Part shown: positions 1 to 11,082 of the stretch, piece by piece
Position numbering within the stretch: position 1 is the stretch's first letter
How the letters are laid out: every line of letters begins with the position of its first letter
Source: Brasenia schreberi
Lineage: Eukaryota > Streptophyta > Magnoliopsida > Nymphaeales > Cabombaceae
Assembly (NCBI GenBank): GCA_036023115.1
Contig: JAYKKT010000036.1
Location: forward strand, 7,150,001-7,214,000
Direction of reading: 5' to 3'
DNA length: 64,000 nt
Program-made: the position numbers and the translations under genes
Notes under the pieces: model-generated
Databases searched by the model: none
What the model was told of the DNA's origin: nothing
The model's input: only the letters and a program-made list of their open reading frames with translations

Positions 1-2970
1 TGTGTATTTGAGTTCTTTTTGAAATTTGGTCCAATTTTTTTTTCTTTTTAAGGCATGACAAACGTCACATCTAGTTTAGGATCATGTTATAGTGTGTCTA
101 TTTGTCATGCTTCGATAAGTTGATTCCAGAAAAAGAATGTGTTGAACTTATCACTAAACAAGCTTTTGAATTTAAAGAGTCGTGGAAGATTAAAAAGTGC
201 TTTGTTATCACTTGGACAAATGACCAGCGTGGATCTTAGAGAATTTCTTGGTATGTTGTTAAAAAGAGACATTATTTTTGTTTCTTTTATAAACAAACAT
301 AAAGAGAAATAGAATGGCAAGAAAGGTACAATATGACCCAATTAACCATGACAATGTTGATATTTTGGATGAGCATGTCAAACAAAAAGAGCCTCTTACT
401 ATTGTAGAGGATAAAAATTAGAAAGAAATAGAGATACAAACTAAGATTGGAGATGATGGTGTTAGATTAGATTAGCCTATTATAAAAGAGTAGGGAGATC
501 ATTGTGATGATAATGTCATTGACTCTTATTATTATGCTTGTGATGCTTATGTTGACTATCATTTATATTTTGTGAAATGAAATGAACTTTAAACTCCATT
601 TAATCAGTTCGTATTTGTAATATTTTAGTTACACAAAACGTAAACATGCTACTTTGAGATTTTAGTTAATCAACTTATACGTTCTTCCTCTTTCTAAGTT
701 ATTATTCTTGTACATATTATTTGTCACACCGGCAAGAGTCGTGACCATGACCCAACCCGAGTGGATGCTATATGATTGCTTCTCACACGAGTGTGATCAT
801 GAAAAGTGATCAAAGACAAGAATAGTCAAATCTAACTCAAACGAAATATTCAACTTAATTATATCAAATATTTATATATCTAAACAATCCATCCAAAATG
901 GTGTGGGGCCCATTGAATATAACCCCAAATAACCAAAATATTTAACTACATAGTCTATTGTTCATCTAAATCATACCATCACAAAGTATGTTGCTCGATC
1001 AACTCTATTTGACTATGTGCACCTTAGACGTATTGGCTTTAGGATGAACTAAAAAATGAAGCAGTAAGAAGATTAAATAGTAAGAAGGTTAAACATCTTT
1101 AAACAAAATTCATACCAAAAGCATACATATTTTAAATATCATTTTATAATAAATCACACTTTTATTTATAATTCATGATTTCAAATTCATACTGACATGC
1201 ATAACACATATCAATTAGTTACGATAATTATAGCCCATATTGTGTTTGTTCAAAGGCCACAAGAGTCATCCAACCCTCCCTTACGTGACCTTGGTCACCT
1301 CATCTATGACAGGCAAATCACACTGACTCTCATGGTAGAGTGCTCAAGAACACACTCTATATTCACCCCAAGTCGGAATGCTCGAGGGACCTACAAGTCT
1401 TTAGAGACTCACACAAATTACATATGTACGGCTCATATATTCACACATCATTACATTTCAAAACCAATTTCAATTTATCACATTCATAATCTCATATCCG
1501 GATCCATATATATCCAAATCCAAATTCATATAATATTTAAATACAATGGTCATAACAACACATGTTTTTTTAGGTGGATCTTGATCCGGGTTTGGGTCCG
1601 GATCAAACCCATACTATTACATTATTAATTGTTGTTAATTATTGTTATCCATTGGTTATTTAGCTTGGTGTCACATATTAGTTCATCTTCATTGATTGAT
1701 AATTTGATTCAATATTATATATTTCATATTTTATTTCGTGATTGATTATAGTTTCTAACAACCATGATTGATTTCAATTCTCTTTTTTTGTGAACTTTAT
1801 GATTTTTCTCATTAAATCAATAAATCATGTACTATATCGTACTTCGTCGCATGACACAATGCATTTATCATTTATTGATGCTTTGTACGATATATGCAAT
1901 GATAGGCTAATTAAAACATTGATTTATCGAAGTACTCGACCTCATACATGCGTGTGACTCTTTGAATTACATTTGGTCTCTTGGCAGCTCAAGTGTGTGG
2001 TTCCAACTCAACATGAAGACCTTCAATTTTCTTCAGATTTACTCATCAAAGCAAGAGAGCAGACCTCTATTCGACATTTATATCCAGAAGCGTTCTTCAC
2101 TTTTTCCATCTAATGCTTTGTCTCTCGGGAAAGATCGTGTGAGTGTGCAGTCTCGCTTTGGATGCCAAGCCGTGGGTAATTGACAGCCATTCTCTGTCCT
2201 CATTTCAATTATCAAACTGGCTCAGAGAAGTTGCAATTAATTGTTTGAGCTTTTCAATGTATATTTGATTTCTTAATCTAGTTTAGCTGTTATCAAGAAA
2301 AGCTCAATTTACTCTTGCTAGGTTGGTCGTGTGATACATAGTAAGGTTCGAATTACAATAAGTTTAAAGGTCCAGATGATGCTTAAACATTGCAGTTGGT
2401 CATGCATAATTTGGAACAACTTCAATTTGATCATGGATTTTGAACCATTGATACTCCTGCATTAACAAAAACAGCTTACTTAGTGAAAGGCATCCAATAG
2501 CTAAAAATTAAGATTCATGGATCATTCTCCCATTTCTAATTGAGACAAGTATGTAAATAACTATACTAGGTCACTTCCTCAAACATAGAAGATGAAGAAG
2601 AAGAGTATATATGTATATATGTGTGTGTGTGTGTATGTGTGTATAGAGAGAACCCAGATTTAGAAAACCCACCAAAATAGAGAACTAAAAAAAGACCATC
2701 ATCTCCATCCTTTGATCATCAAGATGAATGGTAGCGATTTGAATTATAAAAATAGACACTTTTTGGAAGTTGTATTTAGTGTGCCATGTACATTAAATGG
2801 TTTATGATTTATCACCTTAATTATTTATCTCAAAGATCAAATGGTTGTGATGGATTTCTTGTGGCTCTCTATTTTGTTTGGTTCCCTAAATGTAGAGTAC
2901 TCAATGAGTACCCACACTATAAAATATTGGGCACACGACAATACATGTGGTGGAGCTTCTTATTTCATAA
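1..2970. other. AT-rich intergenic stretch, no supported gene
   Basis: No recognisable coding exon. Short open frames exist on both strands (for example near 105-341 and 1197-1628) but are AT-rich and match nothing I recognise. Around 310-450 a plus-strand frame reads briefly like a decayed transposon coding region (residues DPINHDNVDILDEH, then several stops), which I cannot assign to a family. A small TG/TA run lies at 2608-2645. Confidence 0.5.
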
Positions 2971-2977
2971 TGATTCA

Positions 2978-2980
2978 AAA

Positions 2981-3018
<38 letters not shown>

Positions 3019-3144
3019 GTATGTATGTATGTATATATATACATATATGTATGTATGTATGTATATATATACATATATGTATGTATGTATGTATATATAT
3101 ACAGATATGTATGTATATATATATGTATGTATGTATATACATAC

Positions 3145-3176
<32 letters not shown>

Positions 3177-3214
3177 GTATATATATATATGTATGTATAT
3201 ATATATATGTATAT

Positions 3215-3246
<32 letters not shown>

Positions 3247-3305
3247 GTATGTATATATATATATGTATATATATATATATGTATGTATATATATATATAT
3301 GTATG

Positions 3306-3336
<31 letters not shown>

Positions 3337-3341
3337 GTATG

Positions 3342-3412
<71 letters not shown>

Positions 3413-3436
3413 GTGTATGTATGTATATATATATGC
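2978..3436. repeat. Compound simple-sequence tract (CA)n-(TATG)n-(TA)n
   Basis: About 450 bases built almost only of CA, TATG and TA units. It starts as (AC)n at 2980-3002, continues as blocks of TATG tetramers alternating with TA runs, and ends near 3436. Every frame on both strands is open because the repeat lacks stop codons in most phases, giving artificial Tyr/Ile/Met or Thr/His/Tyr peptides. It is not coding. Confidence 0.95.
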
Positions 3437-3820
3437 TCGCATATAGATAATCTATATGATCTTTTTGTAGAAGTGGCGGGATATTGTTCCCCACCGCGAA
3501 TGAAACGCAGCAACATGTGGGAACCAGATTCCCTTAAACTGTGTGCATGCCCAAAAATTGAATGTGGGTCACAAGCTGGAGATTTAGAACCAATTAGTGT
3601 AATAGTTGGATAGAAACTAGCAAGCATCAAGTCTCTGCAATTTTGTTTACCAACTATGATTTCAATCTCTTTATCGTTAAAAAACTTATAACTCAATCTC
3701 TATCATGAAAAGGGTAATTTTCTGATAGAGGTAAGTTGAGATTTGAGGAGTTGATTGCAGAGCTTCGAATGTATTTATATGTTTATTTAGAATACTTTCG
3801 CTCGCTATATTTGTCCTATA

Positions 3821-3826
<6 letters not shown>

Positions 3827-3898
<72 letters not shown>
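3827..3898. repeat. (TA)n microsatellite
   Basis: About 70 bases of nearly perfect TA dinucleotides following TATATGTG. No coding meaning. Confidence 0.95.
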
Positions 3899-3899
<1 letters not shown>

Positions 3900-4515
3900 C
3901 AAATTAAAGTTCAGGAATTAATATACACAAAAGCGAAAACTTAGTAAAGGTTCCATCTGACATGAATAACTACACTAAAGTCAAGACAATTAATCACTAC
4001 AACTAGTTGACTTCGAAGCACTTTGCACCATTAAGGACGTTCACCACCTCTAACTTCACTATTAGAACTGACTCGACCTTATCAGCAAGCACCTTCAAGA
4101 TTTTTTTTCTTCAATCCCCATATGTATGACAGGTAGCTAACAATGATTAATATTATTAAACTTTTGTTCATTAGAACGATGATGGCACGTGTCTGAGATG
4201 GACGGTCGTCATATATGTGTCAAGACATTGCTTCCTTTTCTTTAATAAACCTTTAAAAAAGGGATCCTGTCCATTGCAAGTTTGGTTCCATGCAAGCCCC
4301 CCACCCTAATTAAGATGGAAGCAGGTCTTCCCACACATGGTCCATCAACCATAACACATGTGATGATGCAAGGACTATCAACATCCTCATAGGGAAACAC
4401 ATCTGATGTTGGTGATGCCATCGATCATTGATATATGACAAAGATGACTTATGATGAAGAGTGGGAAAACTTCTCTGCAGTTACCTCTTCATTAGTCATC
4501 GTAAAAATTTATATC

Positions 4516-4870
4516 TGCTGTTACAGTTGTTAATGACTAGTTTAACAAAGTCAGACCTCATGATCCCAGAGAAACCACGTTGAGCTAACTATATTATTCT
4601 TCTGGAAATTGCCACTCAGAAAAGTATTCTTGCTGTAATAAGTAAACTTACGCAAGGAATCACAAGACAGACGTGAACATGATAGAATATGATGTTAATG
4701 ACATTGTTAATGACAAGGTGGATTAGCTACTCCAGAAAATAACGATGGCTAATTAATTGAGAGCTCGGGATCCAAAGTGAAATCCCCACAGGATCCAAGG
4801 CAGAGAGAGGAGTGAGAGAACGGGATCCAAAGCGCGCCCGCACATGCACGCTCAGAGAGAAACTTTAAGC
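4516..4870. repeat. Diverged second copy of an intron segment of the adjacent AGC1-12-like kinase gene
   Basis: This stretch resembles 9570-9870, which lies inside the intron of the kinase gene at 7089-10751. Shared landmarks in the same order are GTTACAGTTGTT, CAAAGTCAGACCTCAT, CCACGTTGA, TATATTATTCTTCT, ACTTACG-AAGGAAT, and a GGATCCAA/GAGAGAAC-rich block at 4765-4865 against 9748-9870. Identity is patchy with indels. The flanking kinase exons are not visible beside this copy, so it looks like a partial local duplication that kept only intron sequence. Confidence 0.6.
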
Positions 4871-5549
4871 GGGAAGAACAAGTCAGGAAATTGCATGTAC
4901 TTAAAACGAGCACTGCTGCACCATCGAAGTTGATGGCCGACTGCAGTTCCGGATTTGAACAGCACAATTAATCCTTTCTGAATCATCACGTACGAAGCTC
5001 ATCTGTTTCTGCATGCACGTGGACATAACACCCCTCGTCGTAGTGACCAGCCTCTCTCTCTCTCTCTCACTCTGCCTTTCTCGGAGGAGGAATGGTTAGT
5101 GGGTGCTGCTAATTTTAAAGAAGGAAAAAGGAAAGAATGGAAGACGAGAAGGATGAACTTTCTCTTGCAGTCGGCAAACAATTTCACACACACAAACACA
5201 CATTACCCCAGAGAGAGAGTGTGTCAAGCTTATGTGTGTACTGTGGTGGTGGCCCATCAGTCGAAGCTTATGGTTATCGTCATGGGTGGTGTCAGCAGAG
5301 AAAGAAAAGGAGACGGACTGACGGGAGCCGATTCAGTTCAAGGGACTTTGCTAAAGCAGGGATTAGCTTTCGGTTCGGTAAGTAACTTCCATCCAAGTTC
5401 AAATCTCAAGCTGATCATGATTTGTATCCGAAGGCTTCATCAGATAATGTCGAAATGAATCCGTTCACTCATGTAAACACAAAAATGGAGATTCAACATA
5501 ATTAATCTTCCTGCATGCATCTAAGTTTCAATTGATCATGTACATAGCC

Positions 5550-5914
5550 TTGATCAAGTTCATAGCCAGACCACAAAAATATCTTTAAAAACATTTTTTT
5601 AAAGAATGATGTAGTTTATTTTGAGTAAGCTGCTAGCATTGTACATGAAAACAAAAAATGTTGATGATTGATCAAGTTCATAGCCAGACCGCAAAAATAT
5701 CTTTAAAAACAATCTTTTAAAGAATGATGTGGTTTATGTTGAGTTAGCTGCTAGCATTGTACATAAAAACAAAAAAATCCATGTTGATGATTGATCAAGT
5801 TCATAACCAGACCACAAAAATATCTTTAAAAACCATCGTTTAAAGAATGATGAAGTTTATGTTGAGTTAGCTGCTAGCATTGTACATTAAAACAAAAAAA
5901 TCCATGTTGATGAC
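5550..5914. repeat. Three-copy tandem repeat, unit 118-123 nt
   Basis: Three head-to-tail copies start with TTGATCAAGTTCATA at 5550, 5668 and 5791, with spacings of 118 and 123. Each contains CCAGACC.CAAAAATATC, a TTTAAAGAATGATG segment and TAGCTGCTAGCATTGTACAT. Copies 2 and 3 are closer to each other (both have the TCCATGTTGATGA tail) than to copy 1, so a second duplication step followed the first. It lies in intergenic DNA. Confidence 0.9.
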
Positions 5915-7088
5915 CCATAGTATGAAAAAAGGGCTGCTGTTATGTCCAAGTCTATCTCTTATGTAAAAACATAAAATGTAAAAATGATAATGAATGGGTT
6001 GGAAATCTCATTTCAATTCAAGTCATCCTAAGAGAAAAGTGATATTGGCTTACACGTCCACAACACTTTCAACATGCAACGAGTGATTGTATACTATTAT
6101 AGATTGGATCATTACATCGTAGTTTCACACGATTACTTTATCATCTCCCACGAAGTTTCTCTTGAATTTACAAGTAACACGATCACAAAATTTGACATCA
6201 ATCGACTTTTCATGAGGTTCAGTCCTAGTGAAAAACCGAAACTGTGGGTTGGAAATTTGACAAGGTGTTTGTGCTTCTGACCCCGTCAGCCAGAGAAACC
6301 GTCTTCGGATGCATTACATGATCTCATTAATATGTTCTTCCATCTAAGGTAGAGTTTAACAGTTTTAGAAACCCACCACTTTTAGGTACGATTAATTGTA
6401 AGCTTGTATCAAATTATTAAGCTTCAATTCAAAATGGCTGATCCCCAGATCCACAACGCATTAATATCATGTTTTGTTGCTCTGGACAAGCTGAGCACCG
6501 GCACCAACCCACTGGAAGCCTCAAATGCACACACTAGCATCACTACCATGAAGCCAGAACCACCATCATACCCTCAAGAGGAAGTCAATATGTCACAAAC
6601 ATTAAGTTTGCCAAACCGCTGAGATTCGCAATTATCGATTTTGATATTTGTGACCCCGTCATGTGCGTGCAAAGCTAGCTTAGCACATGAATATAAAAAA
6701 CATGCAGCTGTTTTACCCCCTTCAACGAAAGTAGCACTATTTCTTAAAGACGCAGATTAATTCTAAGAGTTAGATTTAATCACGTATTTTGATCAATACT
6801 TATGCGAACACCATAAGCATGACCAAATTTTGGATGAAGATCAGGGGAGAATGGTGCAATTAAAACAATGCAGTTGGTCACTGAATAAGGAAACAATCAT
6901 CTGAGATAAATGACTGCTGAAATTACACCAGTGGTGGCGAAAATTAGTGGACGGTGGCCAACGATTAGTGAGCAAGTCCAAAGACTTCCTAATGAAAGTA
7001 TTCAATGCTACGTCTAACTTGTACATATTCCTCCACGTACAACATAGGGGAATACATAGCTAACTCTGCAGCACCGTCACAACTGCAT
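5915..7088. other. Intergenic region downstream of the AGC1-12-like gene
   Basis: No gene is supported. A short open frame at 6404-6622 (72 residues, Met/Ser/Thr-rich) has no recognisable domain. The last part would include the 3' UTR of the minus-strand kinase gene, whose stop codon is at 7089-7091. Confidence 0.4.
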
Positions 7089-8362
7089 CTAGAAGTACGC
7101 TACAGCAGCATCTGAGCATTGGCTGGAATCTATATCAAATGCATCGGAGGAGGATGGCGGCGGTGGGATGTACGGTGGCGTAGCACACCTAAGTAACGCC
7201 CAGTTGACACCATCGAACAACGGGTGCCGCTTCACAGCCGCCGCCCCCATTGTGGATCCAAGACGCCTCTCTGGCTCCTTATTCAGCAGCGCGAATATGA
7301 ATTCTTGTGCCTCATTCGACACACAGCCGGCCGCATCGCCCGCCGGAAATTCAAGTGCACGAGCGATGATATTGGCGAGCGTCGACTCGTTGTCAGCACC
7401 ACGAAACGGGGTCACGCCATATAAAAGCTCAAACACAAAAATGACGAGGGTCCACCAGTCGACAGCACTCCCATGGCCATCGCCGGCGACAATCTCCGGG
7501 GCAAGGTACTCATGAGTGCCGACGAATGACATGGACCGGACGCCCGCAGGCTCGGCAACAACATCGGCGATGGGTTTCTTCCCGGAGCGCTTCTTCCAGC
7601 GGTTTATTGGGTGGAAACAGGAGACGGCGGGGACGATGCAGCTGGGGAGCATGCATGAGGTGGTGGGGGGGTGGGCTCCCAACTTAGGAACCGGAGAAGG
7701 GTCCGTGACAACGAGGGCAGTCGACGTGGGAGCCTCGCATCTTAGGGAGAGATCAAAATCAGTGAGCATGATGTGACCGTCCGATCTCACGAGGACGTTT
7801 TCTGGCTTTAGATCGCGGTATACAATCCCCATCATGTGGATGTACTCCAGGGCCGCCACTACTTCGGCTGCGTAGAATCTACAAATTGCATTATCAATTA
7901 GATTAGCTAAAAAATGTAATTTGAATATGCAACGCATTTCCTTCAGGCACATCCACAAATTTGCGAGGATCAGGCACGCAATGTTTCTCAACTATATATG
8001 TGTACATATATGTATATGTATATCTGTATATTATGTATATATGTGTGTAGCCGTTATACAATGTGAGCTGATCTATTCACAAAATTTTCCCCGTGAGAAG
8101 CTTGGTCCACCTTGGAAGACAGGGCGGACCCAGGACAATTCCAAAAAGGTCACAGCTTCATTTTATGCAGGGGCCACGTTAAACATATCTTCTCTTTATA
8201 TGTGCATCTAATGCTGAAAGTTATAAGTGTGACTTCAAACTGAAGCAGCATTTTGGATTTTCTTGGCAGAAGAAATGTTAGGAGTATTGGAGTCGCGCAC
8301 ACATATGTCTACAGAGAGAGAGACGTAAATCAAGCATCTTCTTTAAATTATCTTAACTTAAA

Positions 8363-8442
<80 letters not shown>

Positions 8443-10751
8443 CCTAAACGTTGTTGGGTGTTTTAAATCAACTTGTGAACTAGTTTTTGAAGAAAAGTCA
8501 ACTTGTAAAAGTAAGAAACATAATCCTGGAGACAAACTCAAAGTGTTTTGAATAGTTAATGTCTTCTCGATGCCCTTTCGCATGAAAAGTAGAACTTATA
8601 AATATTAATGAATCCCAAAGATTAGCAACCACGATGACCTTTAAAAGTTTTTGTATTATTTTTTCCCCAATAGAAAATCTGCATTTGAGTTTTGATTTGT
8701 CTCTATAACAGAAGACATCAGCGGCAGAAAATAAGTGACTTGTGTTACTAAGCTTTGAGGTAGCTGCTATTCGAATTGCAATCGTCAGAACTGAACGTCA
8801 AGAAATATAAGGCAAGGCATATTCTGTTCAAAATCCTCAGATTGAATAGCAAAAATATTATCTCAAATTCTCTTTTAAATAACATTACTTATAACAGCAT
8901 CATTACCATTTGTATTACAATTTATAGAACCCTTTTAATGAAAAAATATTAATGCCAGCACATGGCCAGGAGTTTCCCTATATTTTACACGATTTAGCTT
9001 TTAATTCAAAATTTACCAAAAAAAGAACTGAATAAGACTTGAATCTGACATGCCCAAGTCGAGCCAACAAGTATTTGATCTACAAACAATTGGCTTGGAC
9101 AATTTAAACTTGGGGAATTTGCTACCACCCAAATATAAGAGAAAATCTTAAAACGAGTTCTTCTTTTTTAATCCAAATACCACCCGCAAAATATGTCAAA
9201 TCCTAAAGAACCCATCTTAGGTGCCCAGGATGGATAGCTATCCCGTCACCTACTTCGTCGATTTACGATTATGATCCATAAATATTGCTTCTTGCTTTTT
9301 CTTGCTCCTACTATTAACATAGTCTAAAACTGAAAAAACATCAATACAATTAGTTGCAACCCGTTGATGAATCGATACTACGAATTTCATCTTCGTGCAA
9401 ACTCTGAAAATTCCACCTCTCTAGAACTGAACCAGCGTTCATAGCATGTAAGCCGATCTTTAGAAAGATGAAAGAAGAAAGCCTCAAGAACAAAGAGAAT
9501 TCTATGGTTATCATATGAAGAAGAAGAAGATGATGGTGATGGTGGTCACCATCATAATAATCGTTAATAAGGTTACAGTTGTTTAACGAATTGTTTATCA
9601 AAGTCAGACCTCATCTTCCCAGAGGAGCCACGTTGATTTGCCTATATTATTCTTCTAGTAACTATACTTACGTAAGGAATTTCTCTCGACCCCATGTAGA
9701 ATAGTACACTGATCACTTTGATAACCAGGACCATCTTAATGACAGCGTTGGATCCGAAGCAGCAACACTCTCTCACACTCACCCAGAGAGGGCAGGATCC
9801 AATGCACAGAGAGAACGTGATCCAACGCACGCACGCAGTCACACACTCGCAGTGAGACGGACAGAGAGAACCGTACCTTACAGCGGCCTCATGGAATTTC
9901 TTGTCCGGCTGTAGCTGCCGGAGGACGTGGAGGTCGCCTCCAGGGCAGAACTCGGTGACAAGGCATGACCACCGGCTGGAGTCGACGACGGCACGGAGCG
10001 TCGGAAGGAATGGGTGGCTGACGGCCTCCAAGATTTCCCTCTCCGTCCGGGCCCTCCCCACCTTGTTCCTCCTCACCAACTCCCTCTTATCCATTACCTT
10101 GGCTGCGAACGTCGCCCCTGACCCCTTCATCTCCACCAAGTACACGCTGCCAATATCTCCGCTCCCTAGCCGGTGAACAAACCGGAGATCGCTCATAGTT
10201 AGCACCGGGCATCGCCACCTGTTGCCGGCATCATCGGCAGGCGCAGCAGAAATACTACTGCTGGTGCTGCACTTCACGTCAGTCGTTGTGGTGGTGATAG
10301 TCGTGGTTGAATAAGAGCCGAAGCTTTTTCTGAGAGGGTCGTCTTCACTAGTAGTATTACTATCCGTAGAGGAGGAAGGGCTGGAGGATTGTTTGACGAC
10401 GCATTTCGTCAAAAGCTCTTCCCCTGGAAGTGTTTCCTTCGCGATCTTCTTAGACGAAGACTCATCTAAAGGAGGAGTTTCTTTGGGGCATGTGGACGAG
10501 CAGTTTGGTGAAGGAAAGGTTGCTTTAGGGCATAGGGGCGAGGAGTTTGCTGAAGGAGAAGACTCGATGGACAGTTTTTTAGGGAACTTCGCCAGAGTAG
10601 GGGGCTCTTTCTTGAGGCACTTTGTTGAGGACTTTGCATCGGAGAGGGGTTCTTTGGAGCATTTCGTCGAACACTTTTTTGCAGGAGGAGTTTCTTTAGG
10701 GCATTTCATCGAACACTTTGATTCAGGAGGGATATGCTTGAGACTTTTCAT
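7089..10751 (-). CDS. AGC1-12: AGC-VIII (AGC1 group) serine/threonine protein kinase, AGC1-12-like
   Basis: Two exons, complement(7089..7878, 9877..10751), encode 554 residues. The donor is AG|GTACGG and the acceptor TTTGTAG|ATTC, and the intron of about 2.0 kb sits just before FYAAEV, where AGC1 kinases such as the D6PK-like gene at 21378 also have one. The kinase domain spans about residues 189-520: Gly loop GSGDIGSV, catalytic Lys218 in [15 protein letters not shown] with catalytic Asp314, DFD at 332-334 (the plant AGC-VIII variant of DFG), activation segment [14 protein letters not shown], and a Cys-rich insert SCMLPSCIVPAVSCF between subdomains VII and VIII. That insert, [17 protein letters not shown] and the end GVNWALLRC..PP match Arabidopsis AGC1-12. 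Substrates are not evident from sequence; relatives phosphorylate auxin transporters or act in polar growth. Two oddities: a 14-15-residue Cys/Lys/Pro repeat fills residues about 10-120, and Val437 replaces the usual Gly in DWWTLGI. Confidence 0.93.
8366..8442. repeat. (TA)n-(TG)n-(AG)n compound microsatellite in the kinase intron
   Basis: A TA run (8366-8394), then a TG run (8395-8425), then an AG run (8426-8442), all within the intron of the minus-strand AGC1-12-like gene. Confidence 0.95.
9570..9870. repeat. Intron segment with a diverged partner at 4516-4870
   Basis: This is the intronic partner of the duplicated segment described at 4516-4870, next to the 5' splice site of the AGC1-12-like gene. 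It contains several GGATCC and GAGAGAAC words and CACGCACGC. Confidence 0.6.
10395..10722 (-). repeat. Coding tandem repeat, 14-15-residue period, in the kinase N-terminus
   Basis: In the minus-strand frame, residues about 10-120 of the AGC1-12-like kinase read as seven or eight units like ESKCSMKCPKETPP, AKKCSTKCSKEPLSD, AKSSTKCLKKEPPTL and PNCSSTCPKETPPL. The DNA repeats with a 42-45-nt period. Later units lose the cysteines. The repeat appears as matching GGAGG/TTTCTTT/GGGCAT blocks on the plus strand. Confidence 0.8.
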
Positions 10752-11082
10752 GGAAGACTTTGTTGCAGCGAGCCCATCACATTGCGGAAGAGGAAGAATT
10801 TGTAAGAGGTTGGGAGCCTCTCTCTCTCCTCTTTAACGGAGAAGGGAGGAAGTGGGGGACAGGGTGCGCTCGGATCCCGGTGGCTGTGCTGCAAGGGCGC
10901 GGGCTGGCAGGGCGAGATGTAAGCCATGTGGCTCAGCCGAGAATGGCGCTTGTACGAAACTTCGGCCTACAAAATCATTTTCGAAATTTTCTTTCCTTCG
11001 CAAACGCTTTTCCCTTATTAATGATTTTTAAGTTTTCCAGTCGCTAATTCAATCCTCAATAAAATATCATTTATAGAATTTA

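Noticed and set aside
2786..3696. Long open frames on both strands over the TA/TATG tract, reading Tyr-Ile-Met or Thr-His-Tyr repeats
   Set aside because: All frames are open only because the dinucleotide/tetranucleotide repeat contains few stop codons; composition is purely repeat-derived.
5099..5458. 119-residue plus-strand frame with overlapping frames on both strands
   Set aside because: Codons run through GA-, CA- and GAGAGA-type low-complexity sequence; no domain, and overlapping frames are equally open.
7168..7776. Plus-strand open frames opposite kinase exon 2
   Set aside because: Antisense shadows of GC-rich coding sequence; no homology in that direction.
10393..10836. 147-residue plus-strand open frame opposite the AGC1-12-like exon 1
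   Set aside because: It is the antisense shadow of the kinase N-terminal repeat; the minus-strand frame continues into a conserved kinase domain.
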